Assembly: GCF_010645065.1 (NCBI RefSeq)
Contig: NZ_JAADZW010000006.1
Coordinates: 62,001 to 126,000 of the forward strand
Origin: Flavobacterium fluviatile
GTDB taxonomy: Bacteria; Bacteroidota; Bacteroidia; Flavobacteriales; Flavobacteriaceae
DNA: 64,000 nt
Reading direction: 5' to 3'
The translations under genes and the position numbers were made by a program. Under the pieces are notes generated by a model. That model saw only the letters and a program-made list of their open reading frames with translations, was not told the origin of the DNA and ran no database searches. Shown here piece after piece: positions 17,845 to 26,095 of this stretch; positions within the stretch are counted from its first letter, which is position 1; each line of letters starts with the position of its first letter.

Positions 17845-17951
17845 TAACCCAGGCACCGATTGCGTTAGGGATAGCAGTGAAAAGCCCGCAGTCTCGTTTT
17901 TTCACGAGACGAGGACTTGAAACGAATAGCCCGACCGGAGGGAACGCCCAA
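17845..17951 (+). other. GC-rich structured intergenic element
   Basis: A GC-rich island in AT-rich surroundings. It has outer pairing GCGTT/AACGC, an inner part AGGGATAGCAGTG...AGCCC, a perfect 7-bp hairpin GTCTCGT/ACGAGAC with a T-rich loop, then GGACTTG...ATAGCCCGACCGGAGG. The layout resembles a second element at 41874-41970. It occupies the leader of cobU. It may be an interspersed repeat or a structured RNA; the Flavo-1 motif is one possibility that I cannot test. Strand is uncertain. Confidence 0.6.
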
Positions 17952-17969
17952 AACATTAATATTATACAA

Positions 17970-18479
17970 ATGATTTATTTAATTACCGGTGGTGAACGTT
18001 CGGGAAAAAGCAGCTACGCTCAAAATCTGGCTTTACAGCTTTCAGATTCGCCACTATATGTAGCAACGGCGAGAAAATGGGATGATGATTTTCAGAACCG
18101 GATTGACCGCCACCAACAGGAGCGTGACGAACGGTGGACCAATATTGAAAAAGAAAAATATTTAAGTGAAATTGATTTTTCAGGTAAAACCGCATTGATT
18201 GACTGCGTAACACTTTGGTTAACTAACTTTTTTGTTGATACCAAAAATGATGTTGCCTTATCACTCAAAGAAGCAAAGAGCGAATTTGAAAAAATAGCCC
18301 TTCAGCAAAACACCAACCTGATTATTGTTACAAACGAAATTGGTATGGGCGTACATGCAGACACTCACATTGGCAGAAAATTTACCGAGCTTCAGGGCTG
18401 GATGAATCAGTTTCTGGCTTCAAATGCAGATGAAGTTGTACTTATGGTTTCAGGGATTCCTGTTAAAATAAAAGGCTAA
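17970..18479 (+). CDS. cobU: adenosylcobinamide kinase / adenosylcobinamide-phosphate guanylyltransferase
   Basis: 169 residues from ATG 17970. Motifs: P-loop ITGGERSGKSSYAQ at the N-terminus, YVATARKWDDDFQNRI with HQQERDERW, the central LIDCVTLWLTN, and TNEIGMGVHADTHIGRKF. This is the complete CobU/CobP set. The enzyme phosphorylates adenosylcobinamide and transfers GMP to give AdoCbi-GDP. An in-frame extension to 17877 is rejected because it translates the structured GC-rich element. It starts the nucleotide-loop-assembly gene run shared with bluB-cobT, cobS and cobC. Confidence 0.93.
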   Translation: MIYLITGGERSGKSSYAQNLALQLSDSPLYVATARKWDDDFQNRIDRHQQERDERWTNIEKEKYLSEIDFSGKTALIDCVTLWLTNFFVDTKNDVALSLKEAKSEFEKIALQQNTNLIIVTNEIGMGVHADTHIGRKFTELQGWMNQFLASNADEVVLMVSGIPVKIKG

Positions 18480-18599
18480 TCAATGACAATGACAATGGCA
18501 ATGGCAATTTCAAAAATCAATAATTAAAGAAATTTCAAATTTTAAATTCCAAATTCCAAAGCGCTGTCTTAACTTTACATAAATTCAAACATCAGGATT

Positions 18600-18657
18600 A
18601 TTGCAATTGATTTTTGCCATTGCAATTGATTTTTGAAATTGTAATTGATTTTTGAAA
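18600..18657 (+). repeat. degenerate tandem repeat before bluB-cobT
   Basis: Three imperfect copies of TTGCAATTGATTTTTG separated by CCA or AAA. Upstream, 18481-18508 is a hexamer run of CAATGA/CAATGG. The stretch between (18509-18599) shows nothing else. Confidence 0.8.
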
Positions 18658-20337
18658 ATGAGCAATCTGGACGACATATTAAAATCACGACGTGATACAC
18701 GCCACTTTACAGCTGACAAAGTGCCTGATGAGGTAATTGAAAAAGCTTTGCAGGCAGGACATTGGGCGCCCTCTGTGGGGCTGACAGATGCCACGAGATA
18801 TTACATCATAAAATCGGCAGAAGTAAAAAGTGCTGTTAAAAACCTGTTTTTGGATTATAATAAAAAGGCTGAAGAACTTACGGACAATCCCGAACAAAAA
18901 GAACTCTATAAATCCCTGAAACTGGAAGCTATTGATGAAGCGCCAATCGGACTTGTGATTGCTTATGACCGGTCTGTACTGAATCACTTTACGATTGGTA
19001 CTATTGGAAGTAATGAGGCCGTGAAATTCAGTTCGGTCTGTGCAGCTCAAAATATCTGGCTTTCGCTGACAGAGCAGGGTTACGGAATGGGCTGGGTTTC
19101 GATTTTGAATTATTATCAGTTTAAAAAAATACTTGATTTACCTGAAAACATTGAACCTCTTGGTTATTTTTGCATAGGAAAACCGGCAACCAATTACGGT
19201 AATCAGCCCATGTTGCAGCAATTGCACTGGAAACAAAAATCAGAAGCTCCGAACTGTACCGAAATTAAAAATGTTATTGAATATCCTGTTTCAGATTTTG
19301 TTTTAAAGCCTCAGTCTGAAACTGAAAACCAAACCAATTTCAGCAGCCTTTTACAGGAAAAAATAGATTCTAAAACCAAACCTGTTGGTGCTTTGGGAAC
19401 ATTAGAAACACTGGCTTTTCAAATCGGAAGCGTTTTTAAAACCTTAAACCCAAAAATAATCAACCCGAATATTGTGGTTTTTGCAGCTGACCACGGAATT
19501 GCAAATCATGGCATAAGCGCATACCCGCAAGATGTGACCAGACAAATGGTCAGTAATTTTCTGGAAGGCGGCGCTGCGATTAATGTTTTTTGCAAACAGC
19601 ATGATATCAAACTCTCCATTGTTGATTCGGGTGTCAATTATGATTTCCCAACGAATGCTAAACTGATCAATGCTAAAATCGCCAAAGGAACCCAATCCTT
19701 TTTACACGTGCCCGCAATGAGCGAAACCGAATTGCAGTTGTGTTTTGAAAAAGGTAAAGGCATTGTCGAAACTATTGCTCAAAATGGCTCTAACTGTATC
19801 GGTTTTGGCGAAATGGGAATTGGAAACACCTCAACAGCTTCAGTCCTCATGAGTATTTTAACTGGTTTTCCTATTGAAGAATGCGTTGGCAAAGGAACCG
19901 GAGTTACTGATGAAAAATTGATTCAAAAACAAAACCTGCTCAAAAAAGCAATTGAAAATTATTCCGGTCAAGCCGAATTAATGCCGCAGCTCGCCTATTT
20001 TGGAGGTTTTGAAATCATACAAATGGCAAGCGGAATACTGACGGCTTTCGAAAATAAAATGATTATTTTGGTGGATGGTTTTATTTGCAGCGTTGCCTTT
20101 TTAATTGCTTTTAAAATAAATCCTGCTATTATTCAAAATGCTGTTTTCTGTCATTGCTCTGCCGAAAAAGCACATCAAAAATTATTGAATTATCTACAGG
20201 CAAAACCAATTCTAAATTTAGATTTACGTTTGGGAGAAGGCACGGGCTGTGCTGTTGCTTTTCCAGTTTTAAAATCTGCAGAAGCTTTTTTAAACGAAAT
20301 GGCGAGTTTTGAAAGTGCCGGAGTTAGCAGGAAATGA
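18658..20337 (+). CDS. cobT: BluB-CobT fusion: dimethylbenzimidazole synthase and phosphoribosyltransferase
   Basis: 559 residues. Residues about 1-215 are BluB: SRRDTRHFTADKVPDEVIE, HWAPSVGLTDATRYY, then EQGYGMGWVSILNYYQFKK, a flavin-destroying nitroreductase-fold enzyme that makes 5,6-dimethylbenzimidazole from FMN and O2. Residues about 230-559 are CobT: KTKPVGALGTLETLA, FAADHGIANHGISAYPQ, GFGEMGIGNTSTAS and GEGTGCAVAFPVL carry the conserved glutamates. CobT joins the base to nicotinate mononucleotide to give alpha-ribazole phosphate. Fusion lets the cell make and activate the lower ligand with one polypeptide. ATG 18658 is chosen; a TTG two codons upstream is in frame. A transposase remnant abuts its 3' end. 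Confidence 0.93.
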   Translation: MSNLDDILKSRRDTRHFTADKVPDEVIEKALQAGHWAPSVGLTDATRYYIIKSAEVKSAVKNLFLDYNKKAEELTDNPEQKELYKSLKLEAIDEAPIGLVIAYDRSVLNHFTIGTIGSNEAVKFSSVCAAQNIWLSLTEQGYGMGWVSILNYYQFKKILDLPENIEPLGYFCIGKPATNYGNQPMLQQLHWKQKSEAPNCTEIKNVIEYPVSDFVLKPQSETENQTNFSSLLQEKIDSKTKPVGALGTLETLAFQIGSVFKTLNPKIINPNIVVFAADHGIANHGISAYPQDVTRQMVSNFLEGGAAINVFCKQHDIKLSIVDSGVNYDFPTNAKLINAKIAKGTQSFLHVPAMSETELQLCFEKGKGIVETIAQNGSNCIGFGEMGIGNTSTASVLMSILTGFPIEECVGKGTGVTDEKLIQKQNLLKKAIENYSGQAELMPQLAYFGGFEIIQMASGILTAFENKMIILVDGFICSVAFLIAFKINPAIIQNAVFCHCSAEKAHQKLLNYLQAKPILNLDLRLGEGTGCAVAFPVLKSAEAFLNEMASFESAGVSRK

Positions 20338-20581
20338 TCAAACTATTCAAAAAACAATACAACTATTAAAAGGAGAATCTTCATACTGGATTAATAAAAA
20401 TCAATTAACAAAAGAAAGATTTGAATGGCAAGATGAATATTTTGCTGTTTCCGTTTCAGAATCTATAGTTGATAAAGTTCGTGATTATATTAAAAATCAG
20501 GAGGAACATCATAAAAGGAAAACATTTCAGGAAGAATATGATGAGTTTATGATTAAATTTGGATTTCAAAAAAAATCTTAA
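20330..20581 (+). pseudogene. REP-associated (IS200-like, Y1) transposase, C-terminal remnant
   Basis: In a frame overlapping the last 8 bp of cobT, residues KGESSYWINK, WQDEYFAVSVSES and VRDYIKNQEEHHKRKTFQEE are the C-terminal hallmark of Bacteroidota RAYT-type transposases. These have about 150-180 residues; the HUH motif and most of the N-terminal part are missing here. The remnant is directly followed by REP-like palindromes, as expected for such elements. A start codon at 20309 lies within cobT and is probably fortuitous. Confidence 0.85.
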
Positions 20582-20586
20582 TAAAA

Positions 20587-20806
20587 AATTTGGCTAAAGC
20601 CTTTCTTTGAGCCTAATTTTGTACCTCCAGATAAATCTGGAGGCAATTCAAAAAATATCGACAATATTTCTCAGAAACATCTATAAATCATTATAAATTA
20701 CAACAAAAAAGAAGTTCAAAAGATATTTTAAAAATACAATTTGAATTGCCAACATCTTTAGATGTTGGGAAGAAATATTGAATCCGAAAAGGGCTTTAGC
20801 CAAATT
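20587..20806. repeat. REP-like nested inverted repeats next to the RAYT remnant
   Basis: Outer arms AATTTGGCTAAAGCC (20587-20601) and its exact complement (20792-20806). Inner arms are GGCAATTCAAA (20642-20652) and TTTGAATTGCC (20740-20750). Two perfect hairpins occur: CCTCCAGA-TAAA-TCTGGAGG (20624-20643) and CCAACATC-TTTA-GATGTTGG (20749-20768). It ends 14 bp before cobS. Confidence 0.93.
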
Positions 20807-20819
20807 ATCCACATTTAAA

Positions 20820-21605
20820 ATGAAAAAAGAACTCCATATATTTTTTACCTGTTTGATGTTTTACACCCGGATTCCATGCCCGAAAAACATCAGTCACGCC
20901 CCTGAATATTTAAACAAAGCTACCCGTTATTTTCCTTTGATTGGCTGGATTGTGGGAAGTATTTCATTTCTTGCTTTCTATATTTCTTCTCTTTTTCTTT
21001 CTATAGAAACTGCTGTGATTTTAGGAATTATTGCTTCTATATTAACAACAGGTGCTTTTCACGAAGATGGCTTTGCTGATGTGTGTGATGGTTTTGGCGG
21101 AGGCTGGACGAAAGAAAAAATCCTGATGATTATGAAAGATAGTGCCATTGGCGCTTATGGTGCTATTGGGCTGGTTTTACTTTTTTTATTGAAATTCAAA
21201 TTGCTTTCAGAATCTGTTTTACTTTTTTCAAATCACAATTATTTGATTTTCCTGCTGTTCATTTCTGCTCATTCCGTAAGCCGCATCGTAGCAATTTCTA
21301 TTATTTTCACTCATGAATATTCAAGGGATGATGCTTCAAGTAAAAGCAAACCCATTGCAAACAAGTATAGCTGGAAAGAAGTTTTAGGTTCTTTTTTCTT
21401 TGGATTACTTCCTTTATTTGCCCTCTCCTTTTTTCAATATCAAATTCTTTTAGTTCTGATTCCGGTTTTCATAACCCGTTATTTTCTGGCTCGTTATTTT
21501 CAAAAATGGATTGACGGCTATACGGGTGATTGTCTCGGTGCAACACAACAGGTTTGCGAAGCGGTTTATTATTTAAGTATTCTTTTATTATGGAAATTTA
21601 TTTAG
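20820..21605 (+). CDS. cobS: adenosylcobinamide-GDP ribazoletransferase (cobalamin synthase)
   Basis: 261 residues from ATG 20820, with about six or seven membrane helices. Family marks: MFYTRIPCPK near the N-terminus, FPLIGWIVGS, the acidic GAFHEDGFADVCDGFGGGW with metal-binding residues, MKDSAIGAYGAIGLVL, and the closing GYTGDCLGATQQVCEAVYY. CobS condenses AdoCbi-GDP with alpha-ribazole (phosphate) at the inner membrane. An upstream in-frame TTG at 20778 would translate REP DNA and is rejected. The REP block lies between it and cobT. It overlaps the next gene by 16 bp. Confidence 0.93.
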   Translation: MKKELHIFFTCLMFYTRIPCPKNISHAPEYLNKATRYFPLIGWIVGSISFLAFYISSLFLSIETAVILGIIASILTTGAFHEDGFADVCDGFGGGWTKEKILMIMKDSAIGAYGAIGLVLLFLLKFKLLSESVLLFSNHNYLIFLLFISAHSVSRIVAISIIFTHEYSRDDASSKSKPIANKYSWKEVLGSFFFGLLPLFALSFFQYQILLVLIPVFITRYFLARYFQKWIDGYTGDCLGATQQVCEAVYYLSILLLWKFI

Positions 21606-22126
21606 TCCGTCATACCGAAACGATCTGTGAAAAAGGAATCTGCTACGGACAATCGGATGTCGATATTGCTGAACCTTTTGATACTGTTTTTAAAAACATT
21701 CTTTCCCATTTACCCTCTGAAGCAATAATTTTTTCCAGTCCGCTGAAGCGATGTGTTACTTTAGCCAAATATATTCAGAATAACATCAAAACCATTTCTT
21801 ACCAAGAAGACAAGCGCCTGATGGAAATGAATTTTGGCGATTGGGAAATGAAAATGTGGAATGACATTCCGCCAGAAGAACTTAATCCGTGGATGGAAGA
21901 TTTTGTCAATATTAAAGTTTCAAATGGAGAATCTTTTGTTGAATTACACAAAAGGGTTGAGGGTTTCTTAATTGAAAAAAAATCAAACAACATAGATTTT
22001 CCTATAATTATCGTCGCTCATGCCGGAATTATCAGAAGTCTTTTATGCCATCATTCTTCTCTGCCATTAAGAGATGCTTTCCACAATAAAGTCGATTTTG
22101 GAGAAGTCATCAAAATAGATTTTTAA
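21590..22126 (+). CDS. cobC: histidine phosphatase, probable alpha-ribazole phosphatase
   Basis: 178 residues from ATG 21590 (MEIYLVRHTETICEKGICYG). LVRHTET carries the phospho-accepting His; FSSPLKRCVTLA, LMEMNFGDWEMKMW and VAHAGIIRSLL (second catalytic His) complete the phosphoglycerate-mutase-like set, and CYGQSDVDI is typical of CobC. The enzyme removes phosphate from alpha-ribazole 5'-phosphate or adenosylcobalamin 5'-phosphate. The start overlaps the end of cobS by 16 bp, so the two are translationally coupled. It is the last gene before the cobalamin riboswitch. Confidence 0.87.
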   Translation: MEIYLVRHTETICEKGICYGQSDVDIAEPFDTVFKNILSHLPSEAIIFSSPLKRCVTLAKYIQNNIKTISYQEDKRLMEMNFGDWEMKMWNDIPPEELNPWMEDFVNIKVSNGESFVELHKRVEGFLIEKKSNNIDFPIIIVAHAGIIRSLLCHHSSLPLRDAFHNKVDFGEVIKIDF

Positions 22127-22168
22127 AACTCCTTTTGTTTAGAATTTCTTTTAAAAAGTAAAACAAAT

Positions 22169-22200
22169 TTGATATTTACATATTTTTAACTTTATCTTTG
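22169..22200 (+). promoter_or_regulatory. promoter of the btuB transcript
   Basis: TTG at 22169-22171, 21-bp spacer, TATCTTTG at 22193-22200: a full Bacteroidota promoter, ending just before the riboswitch. Confidence 0.65.
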
Positions 22201-22208
22201 CAGCCAAT

Positions 22209-22411
22209 TAAGGTTGTGTTTTAATTACCAAAACACATTAAAAGGGAATCAAGTTACTGATTTTAAATTATTTAAAACCAAAAATCTTGAGCTGTACCCG
22301 CAACTGTAAGCTTAGTTCTTTAATAAGAATGCTTGTTGTTAGCTACAAAACCACTGTCATATTCATGATGGGAAGGTAAACAACAAGACGCAAGCCAGGA
22401 GACCTGCCTTA
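22209..22411 (+). promoter_or_regulatory. cobalamin riboswitch
   Basis: Conserved parts in order: AAAAGGGAATC (22240-22250), the B12 box core GAGCTGTACCCGCAACTGTAAGC with flanks (about 22289-22312), CCACTGTCATATTCATGATGGGAAGG (P4/P5 arm), and GCAAGCCAGGAGACCTGCC (22390-22408). A hairpin between 22412 and 22452 is the probable expression platform. It should shut off btuB and the following gene when adenosylcobalamin is abundant. Confidence 0.95.
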
Positions 22412-22452
22412 TTAACAAATATCGAACTCTCGGGAAAAAGAGTGTAGAAATT

Positions 22453-24306
22453 ATGATTTTTAAAAAACGATTTCCTTTTTGTTTTCTGCTTTTGTGCCAG
22501 ATTATTTCGGCGCAGCATGATTCTATTACCAAATTAAAAGAGGTTTTAGTTTCTGATACCAATCTTAAAAAATACTCCAATTCACAATCGGTTTTAAAAC
22601 TCAGTGATTCAATAATCAATAAAAACGAGACCTTATTAACCGATTTATTAAACTTCAATTCAACCCTTTATTTCAAGGAATATGGTCGTGGAATGCTTTC
22701 TACAGTTTCTTTCAGAGGAACAACTTCTTCTCAGACAGCTGTAATCTGGAACGGAATCAACATTAATTCTCAAATGAACGGAAGTACTGATTTTAACACA
22801 ATTTCAGGCACTGATTATAATTCGGTAAGTATAAAAGCCGGAGGCGGAGGCGTAATTTATGGCAGTGGCGCTATTGGAGGAACAGTACATTTAAATAACG
22901 ATTTGGACTTTGATAATCGTTTTGATAATAATTTAAAACTGGATTACGGAAGTTTTAATACAATTGGAGTTAATTACAAAACTAATATTTCAAACAAAAA
23001 ATGGAGTGCGCAGATTGGGCTTTCAAACAACAGCTCTACAAATGATTACAAATACCTGAATAAATATACCTGGAAAGGAGAACAGCGCCGGAACCTCAAT
23101 GGCGAATACAATATTTTTACAATGAGTGCCAATTTAGGTTACAAACTTAACGCTAAGAACATTCTAAAATTATACAGTCAAACATCCAGCACAGACCGAA
23201 ATACTTCTTTAATTACAGAAAATGAAACTCCAAGTAAATACATCAATGGTTTCAATAGAAATTTATTAGAATATGATGGTAATTTTGGCAAACTCACGGC
23301 AAATCTCAAAACAGGATATATATTTGAAAACTACCAATATTACGCAGATAATTCAACAAACAATTACACTTACGGAAAAACAGAGAGCTTAATTACAAAG
23401 GCTGATTTTGGATATACTGTTTTTAAATCAACTCAGATAAACGCAATTGTTGATTATAATAAAACTACAGGAACCGGAACCGGTTTTGGAACCAATACAC
23501 GGGAAATCAGTTCCGCATCTCTACTCATGAAACAAGATATTTCTGCCAATTGGAAAAATGAATTTGGTATTCGAAAAGAATTTACAGACAATTACAAATC
23601 ACCTGTTTTATTTTCTTTAGGTTCCTCTTATCAATTTGGGCAGTTATATAATTTGAAATTGAATCTATCACGTAATTTCAGAATACCGACCTTTAATGAC
23701 TTGTATTGGGAACCAGGGGGAAATCGGAATTTAAAACCTGAAAGTTCCTATCAGGCTGAAATTGGAAACGTATTCACATTCAGTACTATTACACTGACAC
23801 AGACCTTTTATTACATTAAAATAAAAGATTTGCTACAATGGGTTCCGGGCAATAATGGCATTTGGACTCCGCAAAATACAGACAATGTAAGCAGTTACGG
23901 CGCAGAAACTTTGCTTGGATGGAAAAAGCAGTTTGGAAAAAATATTTTTGCCGCTAATGCTACCTATGCGCATACCATTTCTGAAAACATTGACACCAAA
24001 AAACAGCTCTTTTTTGTTCCCTTTGATAAAGCGACAGCTTCAGTTTCTTATTCAAGAAATAAAATTTCGGCTTATTATCAATTTTTATATAACGGATTTG
24101 TCTATACCAGAGCAGACAACGATCCTGATGAAATTATAAATGACTATATGATATCCAATATTGGAGTCGATTATGATTTTAAATTTTTAGACTCTTTTAA
24201 ATTAGGCTTTCAGGTGTTGAACTTATTCAACGAAGTTTACGAAAGTCTCGAAAACAGACCTATGCCGGGTCGCAATTTTAATATGTATATAACCTTAAAA
24301 TTTTAA
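22453..24306 (+). CDS. btuB: TonB-dependent outer-membrane receptor for cobalamin
   Basis: 617 residues. A signal peptide (1-20, ending IISAQ) is followed by a plug domain (about 25-150; MLSTVSFRGTTSSQTAVIWN, GGGGVIYGSGAIGGTVHL) and a 22-strand barrel ending in GRNFNMYITLKF with the terminal aromatic residue. The protein imports ligand across the outer membrane using TonB energy. B12 as ligand follows from the riboswitch in its leader, the cob genes upstream and the BtuG-like gene 4 bp downstream. The size is close to E. coli BtuB (about 610) and smaller than SusC-type receptors. Confidence 0.92.
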   Translation: MIFKKRFPFCFLLLCQIISAQHDSITKLKEVLVSDTNLKKYSNSQSVLKLSDSIINKNETLLTDLLNFNSTLYFKEYGRGMLSTVSFRGTTSSQTAVIWNGININSQMNGSTDFNTISGTDYNSVSIKAGGGGVIYGSGAIGGTVHLNNDLDFDNRFDNNLKLDYGSFNTIGVNYKTNISNKKWSAQIGLSNNSSTNDYKYLNKYTWKGEQRRNLNGEYNIFTMSANLGYKLNAKNILKLYSQTSSTDRNTSLITENETPSKYINGFNRNLLEYDGNFGKLTANLKTGYIFENYQYYADNSTNNYTYGKTESLITKADFGYTVFKSTQINAIVDYNKTTGTGTGFGTNTREISSASLLMKQDISANWKNEFGIRKEFTDNYKSPVLFSLGSSYQFGQLYNLKLNLSRNFRIPTFNDLYWEPGGNRNLKPESSYQAEIGNVFTFSTITLTQTFYYIKIKDLLQWVPGNNGIWTPQNTDNVSSYGAETLLGWKKQFGKNIFAANATYAHTISENIDTKKQLFFVPFDKATASVSYSRNKISAYYQFLYNGFVYTRADNDPDEIINDYMISNIGVDYDFKFLDSFKLGFQVLNLFNEVYESLENRPMPGRNFNMYITLKF

Positions 24307-24310
24307 TATA

Positions 24311-25363
24311 ATGAAATTTAGTAAATTGTTTTTAATAGCACTTAGTGCCACTCTATTCGTTTCGTGCTCAAACGATGATGACGATTCAAACGAACCTCAG
24401 GGAGCTTATGATAACGGTGTGTTCATTTTGAATGAAGGAAGTTCAGATCAGGGAACTGTTTCTTTTTTAAGTGAAGATTTCAGCGTTTTTACGAAAGATG
24501 TTTACACTGAAGCTAATAATGATGACTTACTTGGGAAATACGCACAAAATATTTTCTTTTATGAAGATAATGCTTATATCATTGCGGGAGGTTCAGACGT
24601 AATTAATGTGGTTAACAGATATACTTTTAAATTAGTTGATAAAATAGAAACAGGTCTTAAAAATCCAAGATATGGCGTCGTAAAAGACGGAAAAGCGTAT
24701 GTTACCAACGCAAATTCTTATGCTGCCTGGCAAGCTCCAGCTGATGCCCCTGGTAATACTGACGATTACGTTGCTATTATTGACTTAAAAACCAATAAAT
24801 ACGAATCTAAAATTGATCTGAATGCAACTGGAAATCGTTTGGTTTTGGAAAATGATAAATTATATATTACTGAACCTGTGACAAGCACCAAATTATTAGT
24901 AATAAATATTATCTCCAAAAAACTGGAAGCACCAATCGAAATTGGCTCAAATGCCGATTGTATCGAAGAAGAAGATGGTTTTTTATACATTTTAAGAAGT
25001 CCTTACACAGACAGAAGCGAAATTGTAAAAGTGAAATTATCTGATAAATCGGTTTCTAAAATTACTTTCCCGGAGACTTTAGACGGAGCCGGTTTTATGG
25101 ATATCGAAGATGATAAAGTTTATTACACTGTAGGAAGTTCAGTTTATGCAATTAATGCTAATGCTACTACAGCTTCAACCACTCCAATTGTTACTTCTCC
25201 TGCAGGTTATACATACGGATTTGCTGTAAATGACAACCGTATTTACATAGCTGACGGAGTTTTCACAAAAGACGGTTCAGCCTATGTTTATGATTTAAGC
25301 GGGAACTTACTAAAAGAATTAACAACAGGTGTAGGAACAAACGGTTTTTACTTTAATGACTAA
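24311..25363 (+). CDS. surface beta-propeller lipoprotein, BtuG-like (DUF5074)
   Basis: 350 residues. MKFSKLFLIALSATLFVSCS is a lipoprotein signal, and the Asp-rich SNDDDDSN after Cys resembles the surface export signal of Bacteroidota lipoproteins. The rest is a YncE/DUF5074-like propeller with repeated blades: YDNGVFILNEGSSDQGTVSF at the first, AYVTNANSY, LYITEPVTS, DKVYYTVGSSVYAINA, IYIADGVF. In Bacteroides, BtuG is such a propeller, binds B12 very tightly and caps BtuB. Position 4 bp after btuB under the same riboswitch supports that role here. B12 binding itself is inferred. A terminator follows. Confidence 0.82.
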   Translation: MKFSKLFLIALSATLFVSCSNDDDDSNEPQGAYDNGVFILNEGSSDQGTVSFLSEDFSVFTKDVYTEANNDDLLGKYAQNIFFYEDNAYIIAGGSDVINVVNRYTFKLVDKIETGLKNPRYGVVKDGKAYVTNANSYAAWQAPADAPGNTDDYVAIIDLKTNKYESKIDLNATGNRLVLENDKLYITEPVTSTKLLVINIISKKLEAPIEIGSNADCIEEEDGFLYILRSPYTDRSEIVKVKLSDKSVSKITFPETLDGAGFMDIEDDKVYYTVGSSVYAINANATTASTTPIVTSPAGYTYGFAVNDNRIYIADGVFTKDGSAYVYDLSGNLLKELTTGVGTNGFYFND

Positions 25364-25370
25364 AACTTAA

Positions 25371-25405
25371 AATGCCCTTTACCAACAAAATTGTAAGGGC
25401 ATTTT
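25371..25405 (+). terminator. terminator of the btuB operon
   Basis: Hairpin AATGCCCTT(T)AC...GTAAGGGCATT followed by TT and A-rich sequence, 8 bp after the stop codon. Confidence 0.8.
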
Positions 25406-25489
25406 AAAAAACATGAAATGATAAAAAAAATTACTTTTTACTTAATCACTTCATTTATAATTTGTTTTTTTTTTATAATTTGTTTTTTT

Positions 25490-25516
25490 AGGCTTCCTTA
25501 ACGGAAGCCTTTTTTT
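25490..25516 (+). terminator. second plus-strand terminator
   Basis: AGGCTTCC-TTAAC-GGAAGCCT followed by seven T. It has no gene of its own; 25406-25489 holds only AT-rich sequence with a duplicated TTTATAATTTG block, so it may back up the preceding terminator. Confidence 0.8.
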
Positions 25517-25534
25517 ATGCCATCAGAATAAACA

Positions 25535-25834
25535 TTAAATTCTGATTCCAGGAGGAAGTAATTCCTTATATTTTGGATTTTTCCTGAAAAAAGTAGCCAC
25601 TTTTGGATGAATGGGAACAACCCTGAACTTTTTCTCCGTACTCAATTCCATTATATTTTTGAGCATTGTGTCAATCATGGGCTGATTTTCAAAATTTTCA
25701 GGCGTATTGATTTTGGTCAGGAAAATCTTTTTTTCCTGAAATGAATACTCAACGCTTAATAAACCCTCAGCTACTGTGGCTTCAAATTGTCTTGCGAAAG
25801 TATTGTCTTTAATTTCCATTACGGCAGGTTCCAT
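25535..25834 (-). CDS. small GNAT-fold N-acetyltransferase (PF14542 type)
   Basis: 99 residues, the size of the short YjdJ/GTLF3B-like acetyltransferases. Family features: an N-terminal strand pair (ARQFEATVAEGLLSVEYSFQ), KIFLTKINTPENFENQPMID, where the family usually has HT(E/F)V...G.G, and the C-terminal FRVVPIHPKVATFFRKNPKY, matching the typical P.CP...F..HPEY. The acetyl-CoA-binding turn is weak. Substrate unknown. Monocistronic, with no clear minus-strand terminator. Confidence 0.72.
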   Translation of the reverse strand: MEPAVMEIKDNTFARQFEATVAEGLLSVEYSFQEKKIFLTKINTPENFENQPMIDTMLKNIMELSTEKKFRVVPIHPKVATFFRKNPKYKELLPPGIRI

Positions 25835-26095
25835 ATTTATTGTTTTTGGGGTGAATAAAAAATATTAGAATGAATGTGAAATAATTCAGATAAAATCCTG
25901 TGACAAAATCATTATCTGTAAAGATTTGGATTGCAAAGATAATCATTTGATTTTCAATACAACACATTTTCTTTAGATAAAAAAATGATTAAGCTTTCAC
26001 AGATTCATGATTTATCTGAATTAAGTTCCGGGAATTTGCCTTGCATATAAGTAAAAAGAGGTAATTTTATCATATAATTAAAAACTCTCTGGATA

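Noticed and set aside
17877..17969. Longer N-terminus for CobU
   Set aside because: It would translate the GC-rich structured element; the P-loop normally begins within the first residues.
20778..20819. Longer N-terminus for CobS
   Set aside because: It lies in REP palindrome DNA; family members start near the chosen ATG.
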